Source: an uncultured Dechloromonas sp.
Lineage (GTDB): Bacteria > Pseudomonadota > Gammaproteobacteria > Burkholderiales > Rhodocyclaceae
Assembly (NCBI RefSeq): GCF_945957265.1
Contig: NZ_CAMFKO010000021.1
Span: forward strand, 1 to 64,000
DNA: 64,000 nt
Direction: 5' to 3'
Shown: piece after piece, positions 39,114 through 48,701 of the stretch
How positions within the stretch are numbered: position 1 is the first letter of the stretch
Layout: the number at the start of each line of letters is the position of its first letter
Made by a program: the position numbers and the translations under genes
Notes under the pieces: generated by a model
Seen by the model: the letters and a program-made list of their open reading frames with translations, nothing else
The model's database searches: none
Told to the model about the DNA's origin: nothing

Positions 39114-42100
39114 TTAGTCCCTTACGATTTCACGCCACGAGATGCGTTTGGTCTTTTTGGCGCCGGTGTTGATCTTCGTGCCCGCGGTTTTTCCGGTCAT
39201 GCCGCCGGCTACCAGCCAGTTGCCAATGACCTTGCCTTTGGACAGGCCACCAATACCAAGGTCGACCGAGCCGATGTTGATGCCGTTCAACTGGTCATTG
39301 GCAAAGCTGTTGTTGTTGTCGATATCGTAGAAGCCGACTGTCAGGCGACCGCCGGTGAATGGGCTCAGCGCGGATAAATAGCCCTTGCCGCCCGGTTTGC
39401 ACGGATCGTTGACCGGAATGATGGAACTGAAAATCAATGTGGGTTCGGCAAGCACGTAGACTTCCGCGGATGTAGTCACCCGCTCGCCCTCAGCCACTCC
39501 GGCAGCCGTTTTGAGGTCCAGATACCAACCGGATTTTCCGGCCATGTCTCCGGAGACTGCGGCGGAGAAGGTTCGTACGTTCTTTGTGTCGACAATGTTG
39601 CCATTGACCACCACGTTGAAGACGCCATTGTCGATCACGCTGCGCTGGGTAAGCTGGCTACGGGAGCTTACCTGGGTATTCGTGTCGATCAGGCCATACA
39701 TCGTTTGTATCTGGGTATCCGTCGAATCGCTGGAGCGAAAGTAGGATCCCGTGCCAAAGAAGAGGAAGAGTTTTCCAAAGTTCGCATCGCCGGCAACGTT
39801 ATCCATCACGGGCGTAAGGCTGGTCGTGATCGGTTGTACCGTTCCCGAACTGTCCTTGGCTATGAATAGCGGTTGCGGCGTCGTTCCCGATTTGAAGGAA
39901 AAGTCCCAGGTTGCCGTGTTGGCGCTTGAGACATCTATCTTCCAGACATTGCCTTTCAGGTCGCCACCGTAAATATAGTCGATATCACCATCCGAATCGG
40001 CATCCAGCAGGCCGGGGGTACCCATTCCGTTATCAGTGCCGACAAGGGTGTCGAATTTCTTGATCAGTGCGCCGCTGGCCAGGTCAAAAACGTAGAGAAC
40101 CGCCTTGCCACTGGTGCTGTTGTAGCCATTGCCAACAATCGCCACCATCGATCCGTTGTTCATCTTGGCGATCACCGGCGTGCCCAGCATGTAGCCGAGA
40201 TCATTGTCAGCGGTATTAAAATACTCCCACAGGACATCGCTGGTGCCAAAAGCTGTCGGGTTGGTGACATCCAGTGCAAACAGGCCTTTCCCACCACGGC
40301 CAAGCAAAGAAACCAGGTAGTTTCGATTGTTGGTCTGGACCTTGGACGAGACGGCGATATCGCCATCGACGTAATAGGTGTGGCTGTAGGTGGGGGACGA
40401 GAGGTTGGCGAGCGTCGGAATGACCGTGCTGGGAATATAGGCAAACAACTCGACACCCGTATTGGCGTTGAATCCGTGCAGCATGCCGTCGTTGGCACCG
40501 ATATAGATGGTATCGCTGTCCAGAACGTACGCCGGAGTCGAGTCGACAATGTCGCCGAGGATGGACTGGCGGTTGCGGAGCGAGCCGCCGTTCTGTTGCT
40601 CCTTTGTACGTGTGCCGCGAATGTAGTCGACGATATCCGAACTGACCATCGATGTCTTATCGCTTGCAGACAGATTGGACCATTGGAAGGTGACGGTACT
40701 GCCACCCGAGCGGGTGAGGATGGTTCGCGATGTCGGTGTCGGGATCAGCGAGGAGGCCGACCACGATGGAGTCGCGGCAACGCCGGTCGACGTGATGGCA
40801 ATGGCCTCAAGTTCTCCTGACCATTTGCTGGTGTCGAATTTCGCGTTGAAAATCTTGGTGTTTGTCGAAATCTGGGTGCTGTTGGCCGCAATCGACGAAG
40901 CTGAACCGGAGCGCTGCGAGATGTTGTTCAGCGTTGAGGTAAGGGCATTTGCAAACTGCTGCGGATTTTGTGCCGAGAAATAGCCGCCGCGACCGTTGAC
41001 GGCGGCATGCAGCAGGTCATCGGCCAGGGTCTGGTTGTTCGTGGTCGGATTGAGCCAGTTGTTCGTGGTTTGAGTCGCAACGTTTGCAAATGCAGTAGTC
41101 GGGCTGATCGTACCCGAAACACCGAGGCCGACGCCGAAAGTGACCATATGTTGCCAGAATGCCGGGTCCGATGAGTTGGGGGGGACTTCATTTGCCAATC
41201 CGGTTCGGAGGTCGGTTTTCCAGTAATACATCGCGACATCGGCGAGCGTCCCGGCATAGTTGTCTCGGAAAGGGGTATTCTCAATGGCGTTGGGGTTGTA
41301 GGTGTAGCTCGGATTGTTTGGGCCGGTAATTGTCTGGCCTGCCGTATTGTCCGCATTGCCTGCGGCGCCGCCGGCCGATTGGGCTCCGTTGCCGTTCCAG
41401 TAGCCATCGGTCATCAGGATCGAATAACTTTGTCGGCAGGTCAGTTCGGTGCCGCCGCCAGCGACACCCGGCGTGTTGCTCCAAGGACCTAGCGCATCGG
41501 TGCGGCTGTAGTATTGGCCGACATCGTCCAAGGCTTGGCGCAATGGCGTGCCTTGCTGAGGGATTGTTCGCCCGTAAAGGTCGGTAAAAAACTGAGTTCT
41601 GGCTGCTCCGGTGAATTTACGCACTCCGGAAACAACGGTTCGAGTCAGTACGCCGTCTATTGGGACAGTGCCTGCGGGCTTGTTGATGGCTGCGAAGCCG
41701 GCTCGGATATTGGTTCCCTGGTTGGCGAAGGCGCGTCCAATACCTCCTCGAGCTGTCAGGACGCGAGAGCGGTGATAGCTATACCAGTTGGCGAAATTCT
41801 GAATTTCTTCGCCATAATCGCATCGGTTCGCTAGGTTTTTACAGTCTGTTCTGGTTGCAGCTTTGGCGTAGGTGGAAGCGGCTCCGGTTACCTGCACGGT
41901 CGTGTAACTGGCTGCAGAGGTGATGCTGCCACCGTTGTAGATGAAATAGGTTGCCGGGTAGTAGGTACGGGACTGGGTTGTATATGAGCCGTTGTCGTTC
42001 ATCCAGGTTGCATTTTCCGTCAGGTTGACCGTCAGATTCCTGAATCCTGCGCCTTGTATCGCAGGATTGTGGTACGCCTGCAGCGGATTGGCATTGGCCC

Positions 42101-42503
42101 ATAGTGTTCCGTCGTAGTTACTCCAAGGTAGATAGGTGATTGTCGGGTCGTAATATAGTTTGTTGACCGCCGATGAACGCAGCATGCGAGTCCAGCGGTT
42201 CGCTGCGTTGGTGTCTACGGTGACATTGTTGTATATCGAACCTCCGTAAATCTGCGTTGTCGTGGGATAGATATAGTTGATCGGATTGGCGACCCCGTTG
42301 ATGTCTTCCGGCATGTAGTCCCATTGCATGGAGCCAGAGTCATCCAAGATCATCATGATGTTCGGCTCGGCGGAGTTGATCGCTTGGAGCGGGATGCTGG
42401 GAATGGTGATCGCGGCTTCGGCGATGGACGCATTCAGGAGGGCAAGCGCCGCGAACAGGGCTATGGGGCGTAGGCGATAGTCTGGGGTGGATTTCCGGGT
42501 CAT
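39114..42503 (-). CDS. pilY1: Type IV pilus tip adhesin/assembly protein PilY1
   Basis: 1129-residue secreted protein. It has a signal peptide (about residues 1-30, ending ASIAEA), a von Willebrand A-like region beginning with the MIDAS-type DDSGSM near residue 54, and a C-terminal PilC/PilY1 beta-propeller (about 640-1050) with an EF-hand-like Ca site DADSDGDIDYIYGG. PilY1 primes pilus assembly with the minor pilins and acts in adhesion and surface sensing. The gene is visibly less GC-rich than the rest of the window. Confidence 0.92.
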   Translation of the reverse strand: MTRKSTPDYRLRPIALFAALALLNASIAEAAITIPSIPLQAINSAEPNIMMILDDSGSMQWDYMPEDINGVANPINYIYPTTTQIYGGSIYNNVTVDTNAANRWTRMLRSSAVNKLYYDPTITYLPWSNYDGTLWANANPLQAYHNPAIQGAGFRNLTVNLTENATWMNDNGSYTTQSRTYYPATYFIYNGGSITSAASYTTVQVTGAASTYAKAATRTDCKNLANRCDYGEEIQNFANWYSYHRSRVLTARGGIGRAFANQGTNIRAGFAAINKPAGTVPIDGVLTRTVVSGVRKFTGAARTQFFTDLYGRTIPQQGTPLRQALDDVGQYYSRTDALGPWSNTPGVAGGGTELTCRQSYSILMTDGYWNGNGAQSAGGAAGNADNTAGQTITGPNNPSYTYNPNAIENTPFRDNYAGTLADVAMYYWKTDLRTGLANEVPPNSSDPAFWQHMVTFGVGLGVSGTISPTTAFANVATQTTNNWLNPTTNNQTLADDLLHAAVNGRGGYFSAQNPQQFANALTSTLNNISQRSGSASSIAANSTQISTNTKIFNAKFDTSKWSGELEAIAITSTGVAATPSWSASSLIPTPTSRTILTRSGGSTVTFQWSNLSASDKTSMVSSDIVDYIRGTRTKEQQNGGSLRNRQSILGDIVDSTPAYVLDSDTIYIGANDGMLHGFNANTGVELFAYIPSTVIPTLANLSSPTYSHTYYVDGDIAVSSKVQTNNRNYLVSLLGRGGKGLFALDVTNPTAFGTSDVLWEYFNTADNDLGYMLGTPVIAKMNNGSMVAIVGNGYNSTSGKAVLYVFDLASGALIKKFDTLVGTDNGMGTPGLLDADSDGDIDYIYGGDLKGNVWKIDVSSANTATWDFSFKSGTTPQPLFIAKDSSGTVQPITTSLTPVMDNVAGDANFGKLFLFFGTGSYFRSSDSTDTQIQTMYGLIDTNTQVSSRSQLTQRSVIDNGVFNVVVNGNIVDTKNVRTFSAAVSGDMAGKSGWYLDLKTAAGVAEGERVTTSAEVYVLAEPTLIFSSIIPVNDPCKPGGKGYLSALSPFTGGRLTVGFYDIDNNNSFANDQLNGINIGSVDLGIGGLSKGKVIGNWLVAGGMTGKTAGTKINTGAKKTKRISWREIVRD

Positions 42504-42542
42504 GATGAAATCTCCGTAAGTCAGCGGGAGGAGAGTCTTTAT

Positions 42543-43247
42543 TTAGTTCGGTTGAACGGACAGGATGGACTGCAGGACGACCGCTGCTCGGTCTCGAATC
42601 GCAACGCGGGCGGTTACCCGATAACGATAGAAGTTGCACCACTGGAAGCCAGATGTCGGAGGGAAGGTGGCTGCGCAGGGGTCTGCAATATCGGGGTCGG
42701 GGTATCGCTGGTTGCAGGCCATGTCGAAGGTCTGTGCACCAGGAACGCACGTGATATCGGTCGGACGGAGAATCTCGATGAAATACTGCGGTGTCCCGGA
42801 AAGCGTGTTGCCGGACGCGCTCATCACGGCGGCAACGGTGTTGTAGTTTGTCCAGCCGTTAAACGTTGCATTCGTCCAGCGTGGAGCGCAATCCGGATCG
42901 GGCGTTGTGCATAGTCCGTTGGCGCAGTTGTTGATTGAAGGGTCGTTGTTGGGGCATGCATTCCCGTCGGCAATATACTGGGCCGCAGGGAAGGCGGCAT
43001 TCAAATTCAGGGCTTGAACGCGAGCCTGTGCCTCGCCTTCTCGTAAGGCAGCTTCGGCAAACTGGTATGCCAGGCTTCTGTCGTTGCTGTGAGAGACCAT
43101 TTTTTCCTGCTGGCTGACGGTTTTGACGCTGGACAGGCCTAGCAGCGTGACCACGACAAGAAGAATCAGCGCAATCGCGAGTACAGCACCTTTTTGGCGA
43201 TGAATGGGGGCGTGAGTCATATTTTCAGGAGCCAGGAAGGTTTTCAT
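42543..43247 (-). CDS. pilX: Type IV pilus minor pilin PilX
   Basis: 234-residue protein with a PilX-type N-terminus: a basic leader, then GAVLAIALILLVVVTLLGL. It lacks the Glu at position 5, as PilX often does. The remainder is Cys-rich. The ATG at 43247 overlaps the pilW stop (ATGA), which supports this start over the ATG at 43220. Works with PilV, PilW, FimT and PilY1 in the tip complex. Confidence 0.85.
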   Translation of the reverse strand: MKTFLAPENMTHAPIHRQKGAVLAIALILLVVVTLLGLSSVKTVSQQEKMVSHSNDRSLAYQFAEAALREGEAQARVQALNLNAAFPAAQYIADGNACPNNDPSINNCANGLCTTPDPDCAPRWTNATFNGWTNYNTVAAVMSASGNTLSGTPQYFIEILRPTDITCVPGAQTFDMACNQRYPDPDIADPCAATFPPTSGFQWCNFYRYRVTARVAIRDRAAVVLQSILSVQPN

Positions 43248-44428
43248 TGGGCAGCATCCCGATTGCGGAGGAATATCGTTTCGCTCAGGTTGGTGGCGAG
43301 TCGCTGGGCTGCATTGGCGTTGTTGACGCCACTGGCCTCGCGGCTTTGCAAATCGAGACTGATGCGGATTGCAACCACTTCATTGGCGTTGTTCGGTTTC
43401 GGTGTCTGCGATGAAACAGACCAGTCAATCCCCGCTACGGCTGTCTGTGCCACGACGGCGGTCGTGGTGTTGCGCGTTATATAGGTGATTTGCAGGCCCT
43501 GGCACGCGCGGTTCTCTGGTAGCAATACGCCACCTTGAATGCAGATGTTGTCTATGATTTCGTCGTTTTGGATCGAGCCGGGCGTTCCGTTCATCGATAC
43601 GCGATACAGGGAACTGTTCCCTCTGCCGTTGTTTCCGACATACCAGAATGCGGCCGTCAGGCGGGACAGGACGCCACCGCTGCCATAGGTCTTGGCGGTG
43701 CCGGCGCAGGGGGTTGCCGGCAGGGAGCCTAGTCCTGGTGAACAATTTCCCGGAGCTCCGCCCGCTGCCGCATGGGTGATCACGTTGCCGGCAACCCCGG
43801 AGGCCTGGAATATGGCGGTTACCGGTGGTGCCGGTGTTGCCGCGACAAAGATCGGGTTGTCGCATGCCATCAAGATGTCGCCAACGGCAAAGCCGTGGGT
43901 GTTGGCGTTGAGTGTGAATTGAAATGTTGCCGGGTTGTGGCTGCGGATAGTTGTGCCTTCGAGCGAGTCACCGCTCAGTAGCAGGATCGCATCGGTATTG
44001 GCAACAATGTTTGCATTGGGATTCAGGCCGGCATTCGCACCGGCATTGGGCTGTATCAGCGCCAGCGCAGGTGCGTTTCTGGCGGGAACGCCATAGCCCA
44101 ACGGTGCGGCGCCATTTTCGTATCCAATGACGGTGCCGGCTGCCCAGTTCGCCCACCAAAGGTTGGCAGGGTTATTCAGTACATTCACAATCATCGGGGT
44201 GCCGCAAGGATTGCCGCCAGCGCTACGGATATCGCGTGCCATCAATTCAAATGCGGAGCGTGCGTTTTCCTGCATGCGCGACAGATTTTCCGTGGTCCGG
44301 AATGCCTGACGGTTGGTTATCACGATGTTGACTGCCACGCCGGTGAGGAATAGTCCCAATGCCATAGCAATCATCAGTTCGACAAGGCTGAAGCCCTTGG
44401 CGCCGAGAATGGAAGCAGTTGATTTCAT
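43244..44428 (-). CDS. pilW: Type IV pilus minor pilin PilW
   Basis: 394-residue prepilin-like protein. The leader ends in AKG, followed by FSLVELMIAMALGLFLTG with Glu5. The long Asn/Ala/Gly-rich C-terminal domain carries several Cys. Start and stop both overlap neighbours by four bases (ATGA with pilV and with pilX). Typical PilW length. Confidence 0.88.
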   Translation of the reverse strand: MKSTASILGAKGFSLVELMIAMALGLFLTGVAVNIVITNRQAFRTTENLSRMQENARSAFELMARDIRSAGGNPCGTPMIVNVLNNPANLWWANWAAGTVIGYENGAAPLGYGVPARNAPALALIQPNAGANAGLNPNANIVANTDAILLLSGDSLEGTTIRSHNPATFQFTLNANTHGFAVGDILMACDNPIFVAATPAPPVTAIFQASGVAGNVITHAAAGGAPGNCSPGLGSLPATPCAGTAKTYGSGGVLSRLTAAFWYVGNNGRGNSSLYRVSMNGTPGSIQNDEIIDNICIQGGVLLPENRACQGLQITYITRNTTTAVVAQTAVAGIDWSVSSQTPKPNNANEVVAIRISLDLQSREASGVNNANAAQRLATNLSETIFLRNRDAAQ

Positions 44429-44874
44429 ATCTGCGATCTGGTTACAAAGGTTTCGTTTGCATTGCCGCCGGCGCGGCTATCGTCCCATTGGATCTGGATG
44501 GTACATATGCCGCCGGCCACGCAGGCGATGGAGCCGCAGGAATTGGCATTGGTGCCGAGACGATTCTGGATGGAGCCAATCCAGATGCTGATCGTGTCAT
44601 TGACCAGATTGCCGTTAAGGGCAGGGGCTGCACAAGTCTGTCCAATGTTGTAATTGCCGAGGGTAGCGCCTTGGCGGTCGGCGCGCAGGGCGTCGAGAAT
44701 GGAATAGCTTAACAAGACAGCTTGCGAACGTTGGAGGCCGCTATGGTTCTGTTGAAGGGTGCGCGCCTGAAGGCCGGCCAGGCCAAGCAGGCCTAGCGAC
44801 AGCACGAGTACGGCGACCAAGACCTCAAGGAGCCCGGAGCCGGTTTGGTGATGCGTATTGGTAATGTTTTTCAT
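44425..44874 (-). CDS. pilV: Type IV pilus minor pilin PilV
   Basis: 149-residue prepilin. The leader MKNITNTHHQTG is followed by SGLLEVLVAVLVLSLGLLG with Glu5, and then LAGLQARTLQQNHSGLQRSQA, the typical PilV segment. The ATG at 44874 overlaps the fimT stop, so it is preferred over longer frames. Confidence 0.88.
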   Translation of the reverse strand: MKNITNTHHQTGSGLLEVLVAVLVLSLGLLGLAGLQARTLQQNHSGLQRSQAVLLSYSILDALRADRQGATLGNYNIGQTCAAPALNGNLVNDTISIWIGSIQNRLGTNANSCGSIACVAGGICTIQIQWDDSRAGGNANETFVTRSQI

Positions 44875-45470
44875 GGTGGAGTCGGGCAGCCTATGGGGAT
44901 ACCAGGGTTTTGCGGCTGAGTCATGATGACCTGGCCACTTCCGTTGATCTGCAGGCGGCGGGCGCGATTGTTGTCGGATAGGGCGCTTGACGTAGAGCAA
45001 ACCTCTATGTTTCCGGCTTGGATGGCACCCGCAAGCGTCCGGCTTTGACCGTCAGATGAAAAGGATATAAACCGCGGTAGCGCCGCAGAACCCTGAATCA
45101 CGATATTGTTCGCGGTAGCGCTACTGACGTGCAAAATGTCTGCGGGCGTTGCGACGATACCGGTTCGCGCGGCGTCACGAAAAATAATCCACCCTTGATT
45201 CCAATTGCCCGCATTGGTGCACTGGGCTCCGTTCGCAGAAATGCAAATGGTGACACGCTGGCCTCGGCGTATGGCTTCCGAACGGGTTTGTGCGAATGCT
45301 GACAACAGTTCGTTGGTCGCGTTGGTAACGCGGGTTGAGGCCAGAAGTCCTTCGAAACTTGGAATCCCGATGGCAAGCAGGATTGCAAGCACAGCGAGCG
45401 TAATCAGCAGTTCGATCATCGTGAGGCCTGTTTGCCTCAGTCTGTGTGCAATGTGGGTGGTGCAGGTCAT
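44871..45470 (-). CDS. fimT: Type IV pilus minor pilin FimT/GspH
   Basis: 199-residue prepilin. The leader ends RQTG and the mature part starts LTMIELLITLAVLAILLAIG, with Leu instead of the usual Phe at position 1 and Glu at 5. ARTGIVATP and the C-terminal strands match the GspH/FimT domain. First gene of the minor pilin operon; its promoter should lie between 45471 and 45620. Confidence 0.86.
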   Translation of the reverse strand: MTCTTHIAHRLRQTGLTMIELLITLAVLAILLAIGIPSFEGLLASTRVTNATNELLSAFAQTRSEAIRRGQRVTICISANGAQCTNAGNWNQGWIIFRDAARTGIVATPADILHVSSATANNIVIQGSAALPRFISFSSDGQSRTLAGAIQAGNIEVCSTSSALSDNNRARRLQINGSGQVIMTQPQNPGIPIGCPTPP

Positions 45471-45620
45471 GCCTTCTCCTCATGATTCAGCGTTAGTTTA
45501 GGCGATGCAGGGCGACAGGCGATTATCACGTGGCAAACGGTAATGTCGGGGGGATGAGCGGTATGGGGCGTGGTTTGTTCCGAAATGTTGCTCGGGGGCT
45601 TCCCTAGGCGGGTAGGTGTC

Positions 45621-45629
45621 TGCTAGAAT
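45621..45629 (+). promoter_or_regulatory. Extended -10 promoter of rpsT
   Basis: TGCTAGAAT, an extended -10, about 32 bases before the rpsT ATG. The GC-rich stretch GCGG follows, as in stringently controlled ribosomal promoters. No good -35 is seen. Confidence 0.5.
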
Positions 45630-45660
45630 TGCGGTTTAGTGTTTTTTCTGGACTCTATTC

Positions 45661-45930
45661 ATGGCCAATAGCGCACAAGCCCGCAAGCGCGCCCGTCAAG
45701 CTGACAAGCAGCGCTCCCACAACGCCAGCCTGCGTTCGACCCTGCGTACCGCGATCAAGCGCGTGCGTCAGGCGATCGAAGCTGGTGACAAAGCCGCCGC
45801 ACAAGGCGTCTTCCAGCAGTCCGTCGCAGTGCTCGACCGCATTGCCGACAAGAAGATTGTTCACAAGAACAAGGCTTCCCGTACCAAGAGCCGTCTGTCT
45901 GCTCAGATCAAGGCGCTTGCTGCTGCCTGA
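45661..45930 (+). CDS. rpsT: 30S ribosomal protein S20
   Basis: 89-residue basic helical protein of the 30S subunit. [18 protein letters not shown] and the C-terminal [17 protein letters not shown] are diagnostic. Monocistronic, with its own promoter and terminator. Confidence 0.98.
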   Translation: MANSAQARKRARQADKQRSHNASLRSTLRTAIKRVRQAIEAGDKAAAQGVFQQSVAVLDRIADKKIVHKNKASRTKSRLSAQIKALAAA

Positions 45931-45956
45931 TTTCTGTAGATCGACCGAATAAAAAT

Positions 45957-45979
45957 GGCGCCTGCGGGCGCCTTTTTTA
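45957..45979 (+). terminator. Terminator of rpsT
   Basis: GGCGCC at 45957-45962 and GGCGCC at 45967-45972 around TGCG, followed by six T. Confidence 0.85.
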
Positions 45980-46019
45980 TTTTCTGTTTTTGTGTATCTG
46001 TCGGTCTGGTCTGTATTGC

Positions 46020-46319
46020 TTATTTCTTGTCGTCGATCGAGCAGACGCCGTCGACGATCTGCAGGTCGTTGTCCTGGGCGAAGTTGAGCATGAAGCGGTA
46101 GGCCATCGGTTCGAGTTCGCCGAGGCGACCATCGACGAAGACGGCTTTTTCGCCGTTGTAGTCGCCGGGGCCGACGTAGGGGGAATATTTCATCTTGCGT
46201 TCGGCGCCGAAGGCGGACATGACGCCACATAGGCGCTCGGCCCAGTCACTGGGGCGGAACTTTCGTCCTTCCTTGGTCAGGCCAACAATGATGAATGTGG
46301 TCGATTCTGGATTTGTCAT
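46020..46319 (-). CDS. DUF3579 family protein
   Basis: 99-residue soluble protein found mainly in betaproteobacteria. FIIVGLTKEGRKFRPSDWAERLCG and the acidic C-terminus ending in DGVCSIDDKK match DUF3579 as I remember it. Function unknown. It is flanked by the rpsT terminator and the argD leader and appears to be a single-gene unit. Confidence 0.78.
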   Translation of the reverse strand: MTNPESTTFIIVGLTKEGRKFRPSDWAERLCGVMSAFGAERKMKYSPYVGPGDYNGEKAVFVDGRLGELEPMAYRFMLNFAQDNDLQIVDGVCSIDDKK

Positions 46320-46525
46320 TGTTTTACTCTGCGTTTGCGGGCGATACGACCTTGCGTGGGCGCATTCTAGCAGAACCGCTTGGCCTTTCCATAATTACGG
46401 TGCCGTCAGGGCTTCTGCGATCGGCTGCGGTGGCCGGCGCTGTTCTATACACGGCCTTGTTTTTCTCATAAAATTCAGCTTTCTGCTGCCCGGCAGGCTG
46501 GTTCCGCTCGTGGTGGTGGTCGTTT

Positions 46526-46554
46526 CGGCGGCATTTGCCGCCGTTTTCGTTTTC
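46526..46554 (+). terminator. Intrinsic-terminator-like hairpin in the argD leader
   Basis: CGGCGGC at 46526-46532 and GCCGCCG at 46537-46543 around ATTT, followed by TTTTCGTTTTC. It ends just before the GAGG Shine-Dalgarno of argD. No plus-strand gene lies upstream except the already terminated rpsT, so this may be an attenuator. Confidence 0.55.
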
Positions 46555-46566
46555 TGAGGTTGCCTC

Positions 46567-47739
46567 ATGTCGCATGTCATGAATACCTATGCCCGTTTGC
46601 CGGTGACTTTCAGTCATGGCCAAGGGTGCCGGATTACCGATACCGAGGGCAGGGAGTACCTGGATGCCCTGTCGGGCATTGCTGTCTCGACGCTGGGCCA
46701 CGCTCATCCGCGGCTGGTCGCGGCGATTTCGGCACAGGCCGGCCGCATGCTGCACACCTCCAATTTGTACCGCATTCGCGAGCAGGAGCAACTGGCCGAC
46801 AAGCTGTGCGCGCTGTCCGGGATGAGCGAGGTGTTTTTCAGCAATTCGGGGGCCGAAGCCAACGAAGCGGCAATCAAGCTCGCCCGCTTTTACGGGCACA
46901 AGAAGCAAATCGAGTTGCCCACCATCATCGTCATGGAAAAGGCATTCCATGGCCGGACCATGGCAACCCTTTCGGCAACCGGCAATCGCAAGGCGCAAGC
47001 CGGTTTCGAGCCGCTGGTGACCGGCTTCGTCCGGGTTCCCTATGGCGATCTCGAGGCTATTCAACAGGTCGTCGAGCACCACCACAATGTGGTTGCCGTG
47101 ATGCTTGAGGTCATTCAGGGCGAGGGCGGTATCCATCTGGCCGATCCGGATTTCTACCAAGGGGTTCGGGAATTTTGCGATGCGCGCGGCCTGCTGATGA
47201 TCTGCGACGAGGTCCAGTGCGGCATGGGGCGCACCGGCAGCTGGTTCGGCTACCAGCAGGTCGGTATCCAGCCGGATATCGCGACGCTGGCCAAGGGGCT
47301 CGGTTCAGGCGTGCCGATCGGCGCCTGCCTGGTTGGCGGCAAGGCGGCCGGCCTGTTCGGGCCGGGCAACCATGGGTCGACCTTTGGCGGCAATCCGCTG
47401 GTTGCCACGGCGGCCTTGACCACCATCGAGGTCATCGAACAGGAAGGCTTGCTGGCCAACGCCGCCCATATTGGCGACCTGATCCGCCAGCTGTTTGCCG
47501 ACGCCCTGGCGGGCACCCGCGGGGTGGTCGATATTCGCGGGCATGGCCTGATGATCGGCATCGAACTGGATCGTCCGTGTGGTGAACTGGTGGGGCGCGG
47601 CCTGGCTGCCGGCTTGTTGATCAACGTCACGGCGGATAGCGTTGTCCGCTTCCTGCCGCCGCTGATTTTCAGCGAGGCCGATGCACGCGAGCTGGTGGAG
47701 CGTACCGCGCCACTGATCAAGGAATTTCTGGCTGCTTAA
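46567..47739 (+). CDS. argD: Acetylornithine aminotransferase
   Basis: 390-residue class III PLP aminotransferase, fourth step of ornithine synthesis, often also used in lysine synthesis. The phosphate-binding SNSGAEANEAAIKLAR is at about residues 95-110, EVIQGEGGIH at about 180, and the PLP Lys is in TLAKGLGSGVPIG at about 243. argF follows after two bases and argG after argF, an arginine operon. Confidence 0.95.
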   Translation: MSHVMNTYARLPVTFSHGQGCRITDTEGREYLDALSGIAVSTLGHAHPRLVAAISAQAGRMLHTSNLYRIREQEQLADKLCALSGMSEVFFSNSGAEANEAAIKLARFYGHKKQIELPTIIVMEKAFHGRTMATLSATGNRKAQAGFEPLVTGFVRVPYGDLEAIQQVVEHHHNVVAVMLEVIQGEGGIHLADPDFYQGVREFCDARGLLMICDEVQCGMGRTGSWFGYQQVGIQPDIATLAKGLGSGVPIGACLVGGKAAGLFGPGNHGSTFGGNPLVATAALTTIEVIEQEGLLANAAHIGDLIRQLFADALAGTRGVVDIRGHGLMIGIELDRPCGELVGRGLAAGLLINVTADSVVRFLPPLIFSEADARELVERTAPLIKEFLAA

Positions 47740-47741
47740 TC

Positions 47742-48662
47742 ATGGCAATCAAACACTTTCTGCAATTCAAGGATTTCTCCCGCAGCGAACTCGACTACGT
47801 GTTCGAACGCACGGCGTGGATCAAGAACCAGTTCAAGTCCTACCAGAAATATTGGCCGCTTGAGGACCGTACGCTGGTCATGATCTTCGAGAAGGCGAGC
47901 ACGCGGACGCGTCTGTCCTTCGAGGCCGGCATGCATCAACTGGGCGGCGCGGCGATCTACCTGAATACCCGCGACTCCCAATTGGGGCGCGGCGAGCCGG
48001 TCGAGGACGCGGCACAGGTGATCTCGCGGATGAGCGACATCGTGATGATCCGCACCTTCGAGCAGGAGATCATCGAGCGTTTCGCCGCCAATTCGCGCGT
48101 GCCGGTGATCAACGGCCTGACCAACGAATATCATCCGTGCCAGATCCTGGCCGACATCTACACCTATATCGAGCATCGCGGCAGCATCCAGGGCAAGACC
48201 GTCGCCTGGGTGGGGGATGCCAACAACATGTGCAACACCTGGCTGCAGGCTGCCGAGGTGCTGGATTTCAAGGTCCATGTGTCGACGCCGCCGGGTTATG
48301 AGCTGCAGCCGGACCTCATCGCCGGCGTGACCGCCGCGCACTACGAGATCTTTGCCGATCCGATGGATGCCTGCCGTGGCGCCGACCTGGTCAATACCGA
48401 TGTATGGACCTCGATGGGTTTCGAAGCCGAGAACGAGGTGCGCCTCAAGGCATTCGCCGACTGGTGCGTGGACGGCGACATGATGCGCGTGGCCGATCCG
48501 CAGGCCCTGTTCATGCACTGCCTGCCGGCGCATCGCGGCGAGGAGGTCACCGCCGAGGTGATCGACGGCCCGCAGTCGGTGGTCTGGGACGAGGCGGAAA
48601 ACCGCTTGCATGTGCAAAAAGCACTGATGGAGTATTTGCTGCTGGGCCGCATTCAGGGCTAG
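47742..48662 (+). CDS. argF: Ornithine carbamoyltransferase
   Basis: 306-residue enzyme making citrulline from ornithine and carbamoyl phosphate. The carbamoyl-phosphate loop is EKASTRTRLSFE (about residues 50-61); the ornithine site has MHCLPAHRGEEV (about 262-273). Two bases after argD, so co-transcribed. The 39-bp gap to argG has only a weak AAGGGAACG ribosome-binding site. Confidence 0.96.
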   Translation: MAIKHFLQFKDFSRSELDYVFERTAWIKNQFKSYQKYWPLEDRTLVMIFEKASTRTRLSFEAGMHQLGGAAIYLNTRDSQLGRGEPVEDAAQVISRMSDIVMIRTFEQEIIERFAANSRVPVINGLTNEYHPCQILADIYTYIEHRGSIQGKTVAWVGDANNMCNTWLQAAEVLDFKVHVSTPPGYELQPDLIAGVTAAHYEIFADPMDACRGADLVNTDVWTSMGFEAENEVRLKAFADWCVDGDMMRVADPQALFMHCLPAHRGEEVTAEVIDGPQSVVWDEAENRLHVQKALMEYLLLGRIQG

Positions 48663-48701
48663 GCGGTTGGATCAAATCAAAATCGAAACAAGGGAACGCA
48701 A

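Noticed and set aside
46195..46557. 120-residue plus-strand frame ending just before argD, with a hydrophobic C-terminus
   Set aside because: It is antisense to the DUF3579 gene for its first third and reads through the terminator-like hairpin; no good ribosome-binding site.
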